Source of the DNA: Cymbidium sinense
Taxonomy: Eukaryota > Streptophyta > Magnoliopsida > Asparagales > Orchidaceae
Length of the DNA stretch: 64,000 nucleotides
Assembly: GCA_021442155.1 (NCBI GenBank)
Contig: CM038221.1
Span: 42,665,648 to 42,729,647 of the forward strand
Reading direction: 5' to 3'
Each line of letters opens with the position of its first letter. The first letter of the stretch is position 1. Both the position numbers and the translations under genes were made by a program. Below the pieces are notes generated by a model that saw only the letters and a list, made by a program, of their open reading frames with translations, was not told where the DNA came from and did not search any database. Below are positions 26,201 through 39,625 of the stretch, piece after piece.

Positions 26201-29200
26201 TGGATTAATTCATTAAGTTTGCATTAATTAGATGTTTAATTAATTAAGTTTGATTAAGGGTAAATAGATTCTTAAATCATTTGATTAATTAAAGTTTGTT
26301 TAATTAGAGATTAATGACTTAATTGCCTACATATGACTTGTTTGATCTGATAGCTTTAATTAAGCATTTACCTAAATTTTTTTGATTAAGGGGTTATCAT
26401 TGTTATTATCATTTTATTAGATTAAGTGAATTAATTATTTATTTTTATTTCAATTAAACTTGATTATTCATAATCATAGTTAGGTTTGATTTTCTTCATT
26501 TATTATGTTTAATAGATTTCATTCATATTTGCTTTAGTTGTTAGGTTTATGTATTAATGGCTAATTAATCATTTTATTCTAAATGGATTGATTTTTAAAT
26601 GTGAGTTAATCATATCTTAATTAAGTTTACTTTAGCTTTATTTAGTTTAATTTTATTAATATTAAATGATTATGTTGAATTAGTTTATTAATCAATTTGA
26701 TTTTTAGTTTATTTAATGATTAATTAGTTTCAATTTATTTATATTCATTAAGGAGTTTCATATGATTAAGATTACATGCTTAGTGTAGGTTTAGTTATGC
26801 TAGTTTGGCCCATGTTAAAGTTTCCTAGATTTGTTTAATTTTAAGTTTGATTTAAGATTTAATCATTTAATTCAATTTTACTGATTTAAATAGGTTTAAT
26901 CATATTTAATTTAATTTCTTAGGAGGATGATATTTTTGTGATTTGAGGTTTGATTAATGATTGCTTAAGTGTTATTTCATTTCTCATTTTGATTTGATAT
27001 TTAAATTCTTTTAGATTATATTTTAATTAAGTCCTTAATTGATTAAACTTTAATCTTAAGTATTTATTTGGGGTTCATTAAGATTCAAAAAATCACATTA
27101 TTTCCTTACATGTCCTAGATGTCAATTGAAGTGATTTAAGCCATTTTGAAGATTTTTTTTAAATTTCTAAATTTTTATTTGATTTATTTTATTTAAAATG
27201 GGATATCTGAACTTCAAAATTTAATTTCTCCCAATTCAAAAATTTTTCACTTGAGATTTTTATGGTAAGTGTAATTTAACTTTAATATCACTCCCTAATA
27301 ATTTCAACTCAATACGACTTATATTTTTAGATTAATTAATAAAACTTTATTTTTATTTAAACCTAAATTAAGCTCAAACCATTTATGTAAAATTTAAGAA
27401 TTTTAGATTTATTGGATTCCTCTCAAAAAGATAAATCCAACGAGCCCTTGTTTGCAATTCTTCACTTGTATTTTATTTTTTATAATTTTTTGAAGTTTGA
27501 GGTGATTTAAATAATTTTTTAAATCAGCAAATCTGATTTTTTTTTTCGGCATAGTCGCACCATCGGCGACATGCGATACCACATAGCATCGGATGTCATG
27601 ACACTCGCGCCCGCGCACCGCGATTGGCAAGGTGTCATGTCGGCGAGTGAGCGAAAAATACGCATGCGTGATCGTGATGTGCGGTTTGATCCGGACCGTC
27701 CGATCGTAGATCAGATGGTCCAAATCAGATCTCTCGATCTAGAGGCCAGGATCGATGCTCGATCGAGATGTCCGAATCGAACCACGAGTTTGAACAATCC
27801 ATAATAGATTAAGTGATTCGAAGGCCCGAATCGCACGATCCATGTGTGATCCGAGCTATCCAATCCGGTGAACCATGGGACCGGATGGCCACTGTTGTCT
27901 AGCCTACATGAACAGTAAAAATGGGCTCTTAGGAAAAATATTGAAAAATTTTACATGAAAATTTGTCCAAATGGACTCTTTTTTGCTCCAATTCACTTTG
28001 AAACAATTCTATTTTATTAATTGGGATGATATAAAAATAAAATGCAGGATTGTCTAGGATAAATTCTAAAATCACGCAAACAATTATCATAAAATGAAGG
28101 ATCCTAAGGCTGTCTAAAGTTTGTAAAAATTTATCTCTCCGGGGATGGTTTTCGACGGCGGTGAAGATCTGAGTGAACTCCTAGGTATGTGAGAAAGCTT
28201 TGGAATGCTTTTTAACCTTTGCCACCCTTCGGAACGTCATCTTCTCCAATGTTCACCGTCGCCTCACTGAAGAAGTTTCTATTTGTATTTTTGAGCTCAA
28301 AAATGGCTCAAAGAGGTGGGGATGGGTTCTTTTTTTGCTTTGGGAGCTTTTGGGGGTTGAATAGTCATGGGAGAAAGAGGAATGAAGCCTCATTTCCCCT
28401 CCTTTAATAGTGGCCAAAAATCCATTCTTTTTTTGAATTTTTTGGCTCCAAAATATTATCATTTTGCTTGGGGTGGTTGAGATGGATGATGAATTGATTG
28501 AGGACTTTGATTTTTTTCTCCAAAGTCCTCTCTTGCTATCATATGATCAGCTTCATTCAATGCAAATGTTGGAGATGAGTTAAATGCATGTGATGGAGAG
28601 AATTAAATGAGGTTGGGTGAAATCTTATGACGGTGAGGATTTATGAGAGATTTAATTAGTTTGGGTTGATTTTGGGCTGGTCCCAAATGGGTTTGAGTTG
28701 GGTTTGATCAGCCCCCAATAGGCCATGGCTTGGTTTCATGGGATTTGGCTCAATTTGGGTCATATGGGCCATATTGGGTCATATCGGGTTAGGTTGACCA
28801 ATTGGTCAAATTGGGTCAAACCAAGGCTTAGGTTAGGTTCAAATGATAATTTGAAGAATTTTGGTATGATTAATTTGATTTGATTTGGCTTAGAATTGAT
28901 TTTGGCTCATTTGGAATCAAATGGGTCAAATGAGTCAAGTTGATCAATTTGACCAAAATTGGCCAAATTGGCTTGGGTTATGGGTTGATTCATATTCAAT
29001 TGGCTAATTGAAGATGAATGTGATTTTTGGTTTGAATCAATTTGGATTTAATTTGAATTTTGGCTAAATTGACCATTTAGGCCTATTTGGGCTTAATGGC
29101 TCAATTAGGCTCAATTGATCAAATTGGGTTTAATTATAGCTTTGGTAAAGTTTAATAATCAATTTGGAATGAACTAGAGCTATAGGTTACAATCAATTTG

Positions 29201-30404
29201 GATTAGATCATGATTTGACCCCATTTGGTCCTTTAGGACAATTTGGTTCAACTTGGATCAAATGGCCAATTCGGCTTGGTTTGGCTCAATTAGTGGTCAA
29301 GTCATATTTAAATATTAATTTTGGGTTGATTCAAATCATTGGTTTCAATCAATTTGATGTAGGACGAGTTTTGGCTAGTTTTGATTCATTTGGGCTAAGG
29401 GTTGACTTGATCAAATGACTAAGTTTACTTGGTTTGACTTAATTGATTGGAATTGATCATCATAGGGTGATCAACAATCATGGTGGAAGATTTTGGTGAG
29501 CTTGGTTCAATCCAATTTGGGTTGAATTAAAAGTTGGCTCAAATGTGTCCTTTAAGTCACTTTGGGTCAAGTGGACCTAAGTGGGTCAATTGGTTTGGTT
29601 TTGGTTTGATTCAAGTTTAGTTGAACTTATATATGAGCCCTAGATTGAAATATAAATCCAACAACAATCAATTTGGAGTCCAATAGGCTTTGGCTCAATT
29701 GAAAGTTTTAAGTCAAAAGGGTTAAGTTATGCTTGACTTGGGTTGACTTGAATTTGGTTTTATGATTGTAGGTTTTATTTATATTTGGATAAATTATTGA
29801 ATGAATGATTGATTCGATAGAAAATCCATTATTTTGACTTGATTTGGATATAATTTGGCTAAGTCAAAAGAATTGTCTTAAAGAATATAAATGAAGGAAT
29901 AATTAATTTTAGATATAGTTTTGGTCATTTGAATTTGGATTTTATTTATATTTGTGAATATAAATGAAGGAAAAATTGATTTATAAAGAAATCAATTGAG
30001 TTTGATTTGATCTAAAGGGAGTTTTGGCTAAGCTTATGAATGTGATTCATATGGCTAGGAAGGGTCTTAAGATTTGAATTTGATTTTGGGTTTCAATCAT
30101 TTGGAGTAAAATTTGAAATTAGATTTGGAATTTGAATTTGAATTTAAGATTTGGTTTGAGATTTGAATCTGGGTTTGATTTGAGAAAGTGTATCTAGATT
30201 GGGTTTAGGTTATAGAATAAGTAATTTTCTTAAGCCTTAAGGTATAGCCTAATTTTATGATTAACACTTCTAAGTCTCTAGGTTTAGGTTAAGTGTTCAG
30301 CTAATCACTAGATGTGTCTTATGACTAAGGAAATCTTAGTGTCTAGAAGATTCTTAAGTCTAAGATGATGGGATTGAGAGCTCACTCTAAAAGTGAGGTC
30401 AACA
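23227..30404 (-). mobile_element. 3' LTR of the large element (7.2 kb, end truncated)
   Basis: It aligns landmark by landmark with the 5' LTR at 51143-58658. Shared points are GGATCCTAAGCTA at 23240 and 51780, the promoter, T-rich low-complexity DNA (24.7-27.4 kb), a GC-rich dyad block (27545-27910), the block with GGTGAAGATCTGAG (28160), the TTGGGTCAAAT-rich region (28.7-29.8 kb), and the terminal hairpin. The polypurine tract adjoins 30404, which makes this the 3' LTR. The first 620 bp in plus coordinates (R/U5 end) are missing at the junction with copy III. Confidence 0.8.
24091..24096 (-). promoter_or_regulatory. Putative LTR TATA box (3' LTR)
   Basis: On the minus strand the block reads GGTTGTATAAGGGTAAAACTC, the counterpart of the conserved TATA block in the other LTRs. 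Confidence 0.5.
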
Positions 30405-30419
30405 AAAGGACCCCCAATA
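30405..30419 (-). other. Polypurine tract of the large element
   Basis: On the minus strand, ATTGGGGGTCCTTTT abuts TGTTGACCTC. The left-hand element has nearly the same tract at 5158-5171. Confidence 0.6.
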
Positions 30420-31130
30420 GGTGTGGTGTAACTGACAAGGCACACCGCATGTATTGACGTTGACTGAAATGATCAACAATATTCAAAAGATTGTAACAAA
30501 TAATGGAAGTGATATATATACCTAGACCCAAAAGGTAGATAGAATCACGATCTTAGTACAATGCAGCTCTCTTTATGCTAGGTGAATAAGAGGACTAGAT
30601 GGAATCCACTGGGGATTGAGTACATGAACCTTCCACTTGGGAAATAGGTTCAAGCTATTCGTTGGGGATACGAATTTGAGTTTGATTATGAATATGATTA
30701 GTTTGTGTGTGTATCCACTAGGGATAAGAATCTATAATCTGATGGAGATCAAGATCGAATTGATTTTAATTTATTTTATTTTAATTGATATGGAGGCATA
30801 TCCGCAAGGGATATGTGCTCGAATCCGCTAGGGATTGGGTATGTGAACCTTCCACTAGGGAAGCAAGTTCGGGTTATCCACTGGGGATAAGAACTTGATT
30901 GGATTTCTATGATTTATTTGATCAGACTCCACTAGGGAGGTTGCTTCAATTTGTTATGGCTCTACTAAAGAGAAGGGGTTTTAGACTGAGGGCATATCCA
31001 CCGGGGATGTACACTTGGTTAGATTTGTTTAATTTAGATTTAAGTTACACTAGGGAGGCTAATTTGATTTGCACCTCATCAGGGAGAAGTTTGGTTTATT
31101 CAATATGTTTAATTTGACTCTATTGGAGAG
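30420..31130 (-). repeat. 3'-UTR array (gamma-1): micro-hairpins with a constant 5-nt loop
   Basis: At least nine short hairpins have loops ACTAG, ACTGG, GCTAG, GCAAG, ATTGG or ACTAA and complementary arms that change between units: 30603-30617 (AATCC/GGATT), 30712-30726 (TATCC/GGATA), 30797-30815 (CATATCC/GGATATG), 30822-30836 (AATCC/GGATT), 30849-30863 (CTTCC/GGAAG), 30874-30890 (TTATCC/GGATAA), 30927-30939 (CTCC/GGAG), 30960-30972 (CTCT/AGAG) and 31118-31130 (CTCT/AGAG). A variant with a longer loop is at 30657-30675 (ATTCGT/ACGAAT). Sequence between hairpins is AT-rich and not conserved. Open frames through this region are incidental. Confidence 0.85.
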
Positions 31131-33072
31131 GTTGGTTTTGAATTTGTTTCATTATGGACCCTGTCAGTATGCGATGGACCTACTGAGAAGGAGCCAAGGG
31201 AGACTTGGCCTATCTTAGATTTATAAGTCCAAAGGGGAAGTCTACCTACCATAAGGTAGAACTATTCGACCTAAGGGGTTGTCTTTTGGTGTAATGACTA
31301 TGCTATGAAGAAAGCGTAACAGACTTACATCTTCCAAAGTAGGAATCAGCCGTTGGGTTGATATGTCACTGGCGCAACAAATCAAACCCTACCTAAGGTG
31401 ACTACTAAATGAGTGCTGCTGGAGAGCTTACCTCAACTCAAAAGTAGTCCTGATGATTAATTTGATTTATATTTGATTTGATTTAATTTAGTTTGATTTA
31501 ATTTGGTGTGTTATATTGTGGACCCTGTCGGCGGCGATGGACCCATTGAGAAGGGGCTATGTCGGCCTTGACCTATCTCATATTTATAAATCCGAAGTGG
31601 TAGTCTACCAGCCAAAAGATAGGACTATCTAGCCTAAGAGTTGCCCTTCGATGTGCAACTGCTGTATTAGAAAGAAAGCATAACAAACTAAAGAAAGCAT
31701 AATAAACTTACATATTCCAAGTAGGGATCAATTATTGGGGTGATATGTCGATGGAGAAACAAATCAATCCGACCTAAGGTGACTATTTGAGCGAATACTG
31801 CTGTGGACTCATATTAACTTAAGAATAGTTAGAATTAATTTAATTTTAGATGGACCCTGTCCGTGTGTGATGGATCTACTAAGAAGGAGCTAATATCAGC
31901 CTAGACTTATCTTAGGTTTATAAATCCAAAGGGATAGTCTACCAGCTGTTAGGTAGAACTAACCAACCTAAGGGGTGCCGGTTTGCAATAGTCAAGTTAG
32001 GAAGAAAGCACGGGGACTCACATCTTCCTAAATAAGGTACCACTAGGGTGATCGGTCGCTTGCGTAATAAATTGAGCCCGACTTAGGGTTACCCATCAGT
32101 TTGGAATGATCGTGCTGGAAAGAATGTGTAATAAACTTATATATTTCTAAACAAAGACGACCATCGGTAACTCGTTGGTGGCACAACAAGTTGAACCCAA
32201 CCTAAGGGCGACTATTGAGAGAGTGTCAACCCAGGGATTTACCTCAACTCAAAGTAGTCAAGAAATTTCTATAGGGAGTTTTATTGACCCTTCTCTAAAG
32301 ATATGATGCCTACTTGGGAAAGGGGCCACTGGAGCTTGAATTCCTAATCCACAAGCAAATATATATTTTATTTATTTTAAGTTTGCATGGACCCTGTTAG
32401 TTTGCGAGTGACCACACTGAGAAGGAGCTCATATCAACCTAGGCCTATCTCAGACTTACTGGACCAAGGGAGAATCTATGCATCTGCTGATCAAATTCTC
32501 CAACCATAGGGGTAGTTACTAGGAAAGGGGGACTGTCCAATCCTAAAATAACTGGGGGGTAGTGTCTAAATGGGGTCACTAAGGACATGATCCAAATAGA
32601 GTGCCCACAGGAGAGGTGCCACTAGGATCTTTATCCAAAATATTGTAAAAGAAAGCCTGTAGGTATTCGGTGGACAAGTCAAGGAGAAAGTGCGGGGACT
32701 CATATCTGCCAAGAGTGATGTATCCACCAGGTGGGTCCCAGTCATCATGGCGATAACCAACCAACCTAAGGTGCCCGTCAGTTTGTGATAATTAGTCTAG
32801 AAAGATGGCGTGTAGGCTTACATCTCCCTAAAGTGAAACTGATTACCGGGATAGTTTGTCCTCATCTTGACAGGGGCTATCGACCTAGGGTGACTACTAA
32901 GCGAGGAGTCCTGCGTAGGGACCAAACACTAGGCTTAAAGTAGTCAAGAGGAAAGGAGCCATTCGGGGACTTATCCTAAATCATAAATATACTCGACCTA
33001 GTCAGTGAATGATGGCTAGTTCAAGAAGAAAGCGTGTAGGCTTACATCCTCTTAAACTAAAGTCAACATGAG
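31131..33072 (-). repeat. 3'-UTR array (gamma-2): 335-540-bp tandem units
   Basis: Four units carry TGGACCCTGT followed by GAGAAGGRGC or a close variant, at 31155, 31519, 31851 and 32388. Each continues with a paired TCTACC/GGTAGA-type block and a GAAAGC-N-ACTYACATCTTCC-type block. Perfect arms include 31241-31246 with 31255-31260 and the 9-bp pair 31997-32005 with 32023-32031. The array is cut at 33072 by the solo LTR and resumes at 39626. Confidence 0.8.
33068..33072. repeat. Target-site duplication of solo LTR, left copy (ATGAG)
   Basis: ATGAG lies directly before the LTR terminus at 33073, and ATGAA lies directly after the other terminus at 39625. Four of five bases match. Five base pairs is the usual duplication size for gypsy integrases. 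Confidence 0.6.
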
Positions 33073-36000
33073 TGTGGTGTTTATTTTCAGGATGTGGGAC
33101 ACCACACAGATCTAAAGTGGTACTTATTAAAGTGATCAGGTATGATATTAAAGAATGATGTACTATCTCGAAAGATAGAAATCACCACCCTATAAATAAT
33201 CATCTAATAAGGACTCCTAAGGATGGGTCTTGAATATAGAGATCTTTTCCCTACTTTACATGAAAAAGTAAAGTAGGATTTATTTTAAGCTTGGTTCATT
33301 AAATTTCCTATGGAGGCAAGCCCCCATAGTTAATTACATCTTAAGGAATGGGAATTCCTTAAGAATACTCTCAATTAAAGTAAAAAATTAAGGTCTCCAA
33401 AGATTTCAATGTTAAGACTATCAAAGGATTGGCTATTTTAAAAAATCAAATGGGATAGATTAAGGAGAAGACATATTTTTAGAATCCAAAGGGAAAAGTC
33501 AGAAATGCTCATGATACTAGGAAGCCTAGTGAGCATTCCAATCTACCCTATAATTGGGCTTTATATTTTTTTGGAAATTTGAAGAGAGTTAATTATTTTA
33601 GTTGGCATTTTATTATATTGCTAGGGCTTATAATTCCACAACATAAGATTATGAAAATGCCTAAGAGGTGAGGATTTATACTTATAGCCCGAAGAAAATA
33701 GCTACCTCAAATTTCTAAATTAAGGAGCCTTTGTACAAAATGAAGGCACGACATAAATCTAAGGCAAAAATGGGTATATGGTTTACCTCCACAAGAGAAA
33801 ATAAACCACCTAATTGCTTGACTTATTACCTCTTGAGTGGCAAGTTATCTTCTTAAATCCATGAGAAAGTCTTATGCTTTGCAAGATGGGGGGTTGTTCA
33901 TATTTGATGAAACTAAGTCCTGACTCATTATAGACTAGAGCATGAGTTATAATATGACTTAATCTAATGCAAATTTTATCAAATTTATTTGATACAAAAA
34001 TTAATTTTACCCTAAGAGCCTATCGCATCTAGGCCACACATTCAAGCATCAATCATAAAGAAACTATGAAAATCATGTTATTCTAATGCGCAATCTAAGC
34101 ACAACATCAAACAATTTTATAGCTGCCATAAAAGAATAAAAAGCCGGTTGGGTTCCATCGTACACCCTGAAAATAGAAAAAAAGAGATGGGTAGTCGAGC
34201 TCTACCCATATATATCCTGAATTACAAAAAAAATATGTTATATGGGTCTTCTTTTCTTCATTTCTTCCATCTCTTTCTTTTGATTTGATTTGCTCCAAAG
34301 GCATCACAAGGCACCCCAGGGACTAAGCCTTGGCCATCTAATCCCCATAACACTAATCCTAATTTCTAATATAAAATTACATCAAAAATAGAAAAAGTAA
34401 ATCTAGCTACACCTGCAAAATAAATATTAGCTAAACACGCCATACAACCCAAGAAGTTATATGAAAAATTTAGACTTAGAACCCCACATATGGGTAACCA
34501 AGCCCACATGTACTAACTTGGGTTGCGCTTAGGGGCTAAGCAACCTACATAACAAAAGTATTTATATTTTTATTACAGCAATCCCTTAAGCACAACCCCC
34601 TGCATAAAACATGATTAGGCTAATAATGACCTAACATCTAGTCTACGAAACATACACCCTAACATCCAGTCTAAAACATTACATCACAAAATAAAACCCA
34701 ACATCATACATACAATGCCCTAACTTAGCACTAGAAGTGGTGACTTAGTATCCTAATGTGTGTGCTTAAGGCTTGTGTAACAAGGCTTTAGTAGGCTTCT
34801 TCAGTTTAAGTTTTTAAGAATGAAGAGTAGAATGAATTCTATTTGTAGACAGAACTCACCCTATTCAACTTCTTAACTCCTGAAGAGTATAACTAAGATC
34901 CTTAAGTATCTTAATTAACCCATTTGAATTTATGTAATTGATTTGATTTTATTTGATTTAGATTTTAGAATTTGAGTTTGTTTAAGTATTTGATTGATTG
35001 ATTTCGAATTAGATATTTTGGTTTAATTACATCTTGATAATTCAATATCCTTAATATCTAAGAAGTTTAAGTTTGTTTAAATTCATGTGTTTTTGATTGA
35101 TTAATTTTAGATTAGATGTTTGGTTTAATTAAATCTTGATAATTAAACATCCTTAATCTCTAATGAAGTTTAAGTTTGTTTAAATTCATGTGTGTTTGAT
35201 TGATTAATTTTAGATTAGATGTTTGGCTTAATTAAATTTTGATAATTCAAAATCCTTTTAAATTAATATATAATTCTTTTCTTTGATTATGGTTATGTGA
35301 CTTAATTTCATGCTTATTTGATTATGGTTATGGTTCATTAATTTGTAGTTTGATCAGATTATAATAATTGAGATTTTATTTTGATTTTTAATTGAGTTTG
35401 AATCATTGTAATTAGGATTTTATCTTTAAATCTTATCCATTTGTCATGTTTATCAATGTTTGGTTTGCATTTTCGATTTCATACATTGGATAGTTAATTA
35501 GTTTATCTTATTTAAATAGGTTGAATGAGATTTGATTTGATTGTATATTAAATTGATGAGTGTCCATCTTAATTTAACTTAATTTGATTTAATTTGATTT
35601 AATTAGCTTTATTCGTCTATGGGTTTGCTTAGGTTCAATGTGATTATATTATTAGTTTAATTAAGAAGTGTATTTATGTTAACTATAAAGGTTTGTTTAA
35701 TTTTCAATTTAGTTTCATATTTGTTTAGACTAATGATGTAATTAATGACTTAAAAGTTTAGGTTTAATTTAGGTTTTGATTAGTATTTAATTGCATTTTG
35801 ATTGATTAAACTTAAGTTTAATGTGATTAATTTGATTAACTTAATTAGTTTGTTTAAGAGGTGTGATCAAATTATTAAATTAAGTAAAGATTTATTTAAT
35901 TTTTTTTAAATTAAATTTCATATTTATTTAGGTTAATGATGCAATTAGTGAGTTAATATTTAAGTTTAAATTATGATTTGATTGGCATTTTATTGCATTT

Positions 36001-39000
36001 TATGTTTGCTTAAGCTTAAGTTTAATATGAATAATTTTGTTGACTTAATTAGTTTATTTAAAAGGTGTGATTAAATTAAGTAATAGATTAATTAAGTTTT
36101 TTATTTGGATTAATTTTAATGTGATTTAAAATTAATTTAGTTTATTAAGATGATGTATTAATTTATTAAGTTTGCATTAATTAGATGTTTGATGAATTAA
36201 TTTTGATTATTCATGATTAGGGTTTTACTAGATTTGATTCATTTATTACGTTTGTTTGATTTCATTAACATGTTCGATTTAGTTATTAGGATGAAATATT
36301 TAATGGTTAATTAATTATCTTATTCCAAATGGATGGGATTTAATCATATGTTAATTAAGTTTACTTTAATTTTATTTGGTTTAATTCGATTAGTATCAAA
36401 TGATTAAAGTTTCTTAAATTTGTTGGGTTTAGAGTTTGATTTAAGATTTAATCATTTAATTGAGTTTTATTAACTTAAATAGGTTTAATCATATTTAATT
36501 TAATATTCTCTAAGAATGATATTTCTCTGATTTCAGATTTGATTAATGATTGATTAAGTTCTATTTCATTTCTGATTTTGATTTAATATTTAAACTATTT
36601 TTAGATTATATTTTAATTAATCCCTTAATTGATTAAACTCTAATCTTAAGTGTTTGTTTGGGATTTATTAAGATTCAGAAGACAATAATATTTTCATAAG
36701 AGTTCTAGACGTCAATTGAAGTGATTTAAGCCATTTTGAAGATTTTTGTAAATTTTTGAATTTTTATTTGATTTATTTTATTAAAATAGATAATCTGAAG
36801 TTCAAAATTTAATTTCTCCCAATACAGAAATACCTTTTACTTAAAATTTTTATGGTAGGTGTTCTTTAACTTTAGTTTTAATCCCCAAAAATTTCAACTT
36901 AATCTAAATTATATTTTTAGTTTAATTAATGAAATTTGATTTTTACTAAAACTTAAATTAAGCTCAAAATACTTAGTAAACTTCATGGATTTGGGGTTTT
37001 TTGGATTCTACTCAGAAATACAAATCCAACAAGCCTTTGTTTGCAATTTTAGGTTAAGTATTTTATTTTTTTATGAATTTTTGAAGTTTAAGATAATTTA
37101 AATTAATTTTTTTTATAAAAAGGAAATATGCGCGGTGCTGACATCAGCCTTTGGGCGGGAAGGTAAAATGACCCATAGCTCGTTCTAGGCTGTCTGATCA
37201 CAGATCGGATGATCCAAATCAGATTATGCGATCCAGAGGCTAGGATCGCGCAATTTGAGCCATCGATTGCGGTTACCGATGGTCGGCGCATCCGGCCCGT
37301 GATCGCCGATCCATGTGCAATCCAAAGGCCCGGATCGTGTGATCCATGCATGATCTGAGCCGTTCAATCGTGTGAACCACGTAATCGAATGATCCGTGAT
37401 CGACCGGCAATCCGGTTCAATCGCTGAGCCTGTGCAACCGATCGCGGATTGCGGATCTGACGGCGGATCAGCCCGCCGGGCCAACATGAAGAGTGTTTCG
37501 TGCTCTTTTGAAAAAATGAGTTTCTATGCCAAAACTTATCCAAATGGACTCGTTTTCACGATGATTCACACCGAGAAAATTCTATTTCATTATTGGGATG
37601 ATTTAAAGTAAAAATACGGAATTATCTAGGATAAATTCCTAAAATAGTGAGAAAATTAATACAAAATGCACGTAATCCTAAGGTCAGCTACGATTCAGTA
37701 AAATTTACTTTGCTGGGGATGATTTTCGGAGGCGATGAAGATTCGAGCGAACTCCCAGGTATGTAAGGAAGCTTTGGTGTGATCTTTAGCCCTTGCTTCC
37801 CTTCGGAACGTTACCTTCTCTGATGTCTATCGTAGCCTCATCGAAAGAGCAATTATTTATATTTTTGAGGTCAAAAATAGCTCAAAGAAGAGATCTAAAG
37901 CCTCATCTCCCCCTCCTTTTATAATAGCCGAAAATACAATCTTTTTTTGAATTTTTTTGGCTCCTAATTGATTGTCATCTTACTTGGGGTGGTTGGAATG
38001 GATGATAGATTGATTGAGGACTTTAGATTTTTGCTCCAAAGTTCTCTCTTGCTGCCAAATGATCAGATTTATTCAATGCAAATGTTGGGGAGGAATTAAG
38101 TGCATGTGATGGGGGGAATTAAATGAGGTTGGGTGGAATCCTATGTGGAGGATAATCCATGAGAGATTTAAATGAGTTGGGTTAGTTTTGAGCTAATCCC
38201 AAATGGGTTTGGGTCGGGTTTGATCGGCCCCCAATGGGTTTTGGCTTGGTTTCAAGGGATTTGGCCCAATTTGGGTCATATGAGTCATTTTGGATCAAAT
38301 TGATCCATTTGACCAAAATTGGCCAAATTAGCTTGGGTTATGGATTGATTCATGTTCAATTGGCTAATTAAAGATGAATGTAATCTTTGGTTTAAATTAA
38401 TTTGGATTTAATTTGGATTTAGGCCAAATTGATCTTTTAGGCCAATTTGGCTTAGGTTGGGTCAAGTTGACCAATTGTGCTCGATTGATCAAATTGGGTT
38501 TAATAATAGCTTTGGTCAAGTTCAATAATCAATTTGAAATGAACTTGAGCCATTGGTTGCAATCAATTTGGGTTAGATCATGATTTGACTCGATTTGGAC
38601 CTTTAGGCTAATTTGGGTCAATTTGGACAAAATGGCAAATTGGGCTTGGTTGTCCCAATTTATTGTAATTGATTATCCTAGGGTGATCAACAATCTTGAT
38701 GGAAGATTTTGGTGAGCTTGGATCTATCCAATTTGGGTTGGATTAGAAGTTGGCTCAAATGGGTCCTTTAGGTCACTTTGGGTCAAGTGGACCTAAGTGG
38801 GTCAAAAGGTTTGGTTTTGGTTTGATTCGAGTTTAGTTGAACTTATATATATGAGCCCCTGATTGGAATATAAATTCAATGGCAATCAATTTGCAGTCTA
38901 AAGGATTTTGGTTCATTTGAAATTTTCAAGTCAAAAGGGCTATGTTGCATTTGACTTGGGTTGGTTTCGATTCAATTTGATGATTATGGGTTTCATTTAT

Positions 39001-39625
39001 ACTTGGGTAGATAATTGAATGAATGATTGATTCAGGAGAAAATTCATTGGTTTTGACTTTATCTAGATAGAATTTGGCTAAGTTCAAAGAATTGACTTAA
39101 AGGTTTAGATTGAGTTTGGATTTGATTTTTGATATAATTTTGGTCATTTGAATTTGGATTTCATTTATATTTGTGAATATAAATGAAGAAATAATTGATT
39201 TATAAAGAGATCAATTGAGTTTGATTTGATTTAAAGGGAGTTTTGGCTAAGCTTATGAATGTGGTTCATATGGCTTAGGAAGGGGTTTTAGGATTTGAAT
39301 TTGATTTTGGGTTTCAATCATTTGAAGTCAAATTTTGAAAATAGATTTGGAATTTGACTTTAAATTTGAGATTTTATTTGAAAATTGAGTCTGGGTTTGA
39401 TTTGAGAAAGTGTATCTAGATTGGGTTTAGGCTGTGGGATAGGTAATTTCCTTAAACCTTAAGGCATAGCCTAATCTTATGATTAACACTTCTAAATCTC
39501 TAGGCTTAGGTTAGGTGTTCACCTAATCACTGGAAGTGTCTTATGACTAAGGAGTTCTTAGTATCTAAAAGAGTCCTAAGTCTAAGAAGAGGAGGTTAAG
39601 AGCTCACTCCAAAGTGAGGTCAATA
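33073..39625 (-). mobile_element. Solo LTR (6.55 kb) inserted in the large element's 3' UTR
   Basis: It runs from TGTGGTGTTTATTTTC to GAGGTCAATA, the same two termini as the 5' LTR (TGTGGTG...CTCAACA), and is collinear with it. It is flanked by array sequence on both sides and by a near-perfect 5-bp duplication. No polypurine tract or primer-binding site adjoins it, so it is a solo LTR produced by LTR-LTR recombination of a complete copy. It is more divergent from the other two LTRs than they are from each other, so it came from another family member. Its GC-rich dyad block (37120-37490) is the best preserved. Confidence 0.8.
34208..34215 (-). promoter_or_regulatory. Putative LTR TATA box (solo LTR)
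   Basis: The minus-strand block reads GGATATATATGGGTAGAGCTCG, matching the conserved TATA-GGTAGAGCTC block of the other copies. Confidence 0.5.

Noticed and set aside
27409..27804. Overlapping open frames on both strands near 27.5-27.8 kb
   Set aside because: They coincide with the GC-rich dyad block of the 3' LTR and are not conserved as frames in the other copies.
30637..31117. Two open frames in the 3' UTR of the large element, on the opposite strand
   Set aside because: They run through the micro-hairpin array. Repeats explain the open frame, and no family is recognised.
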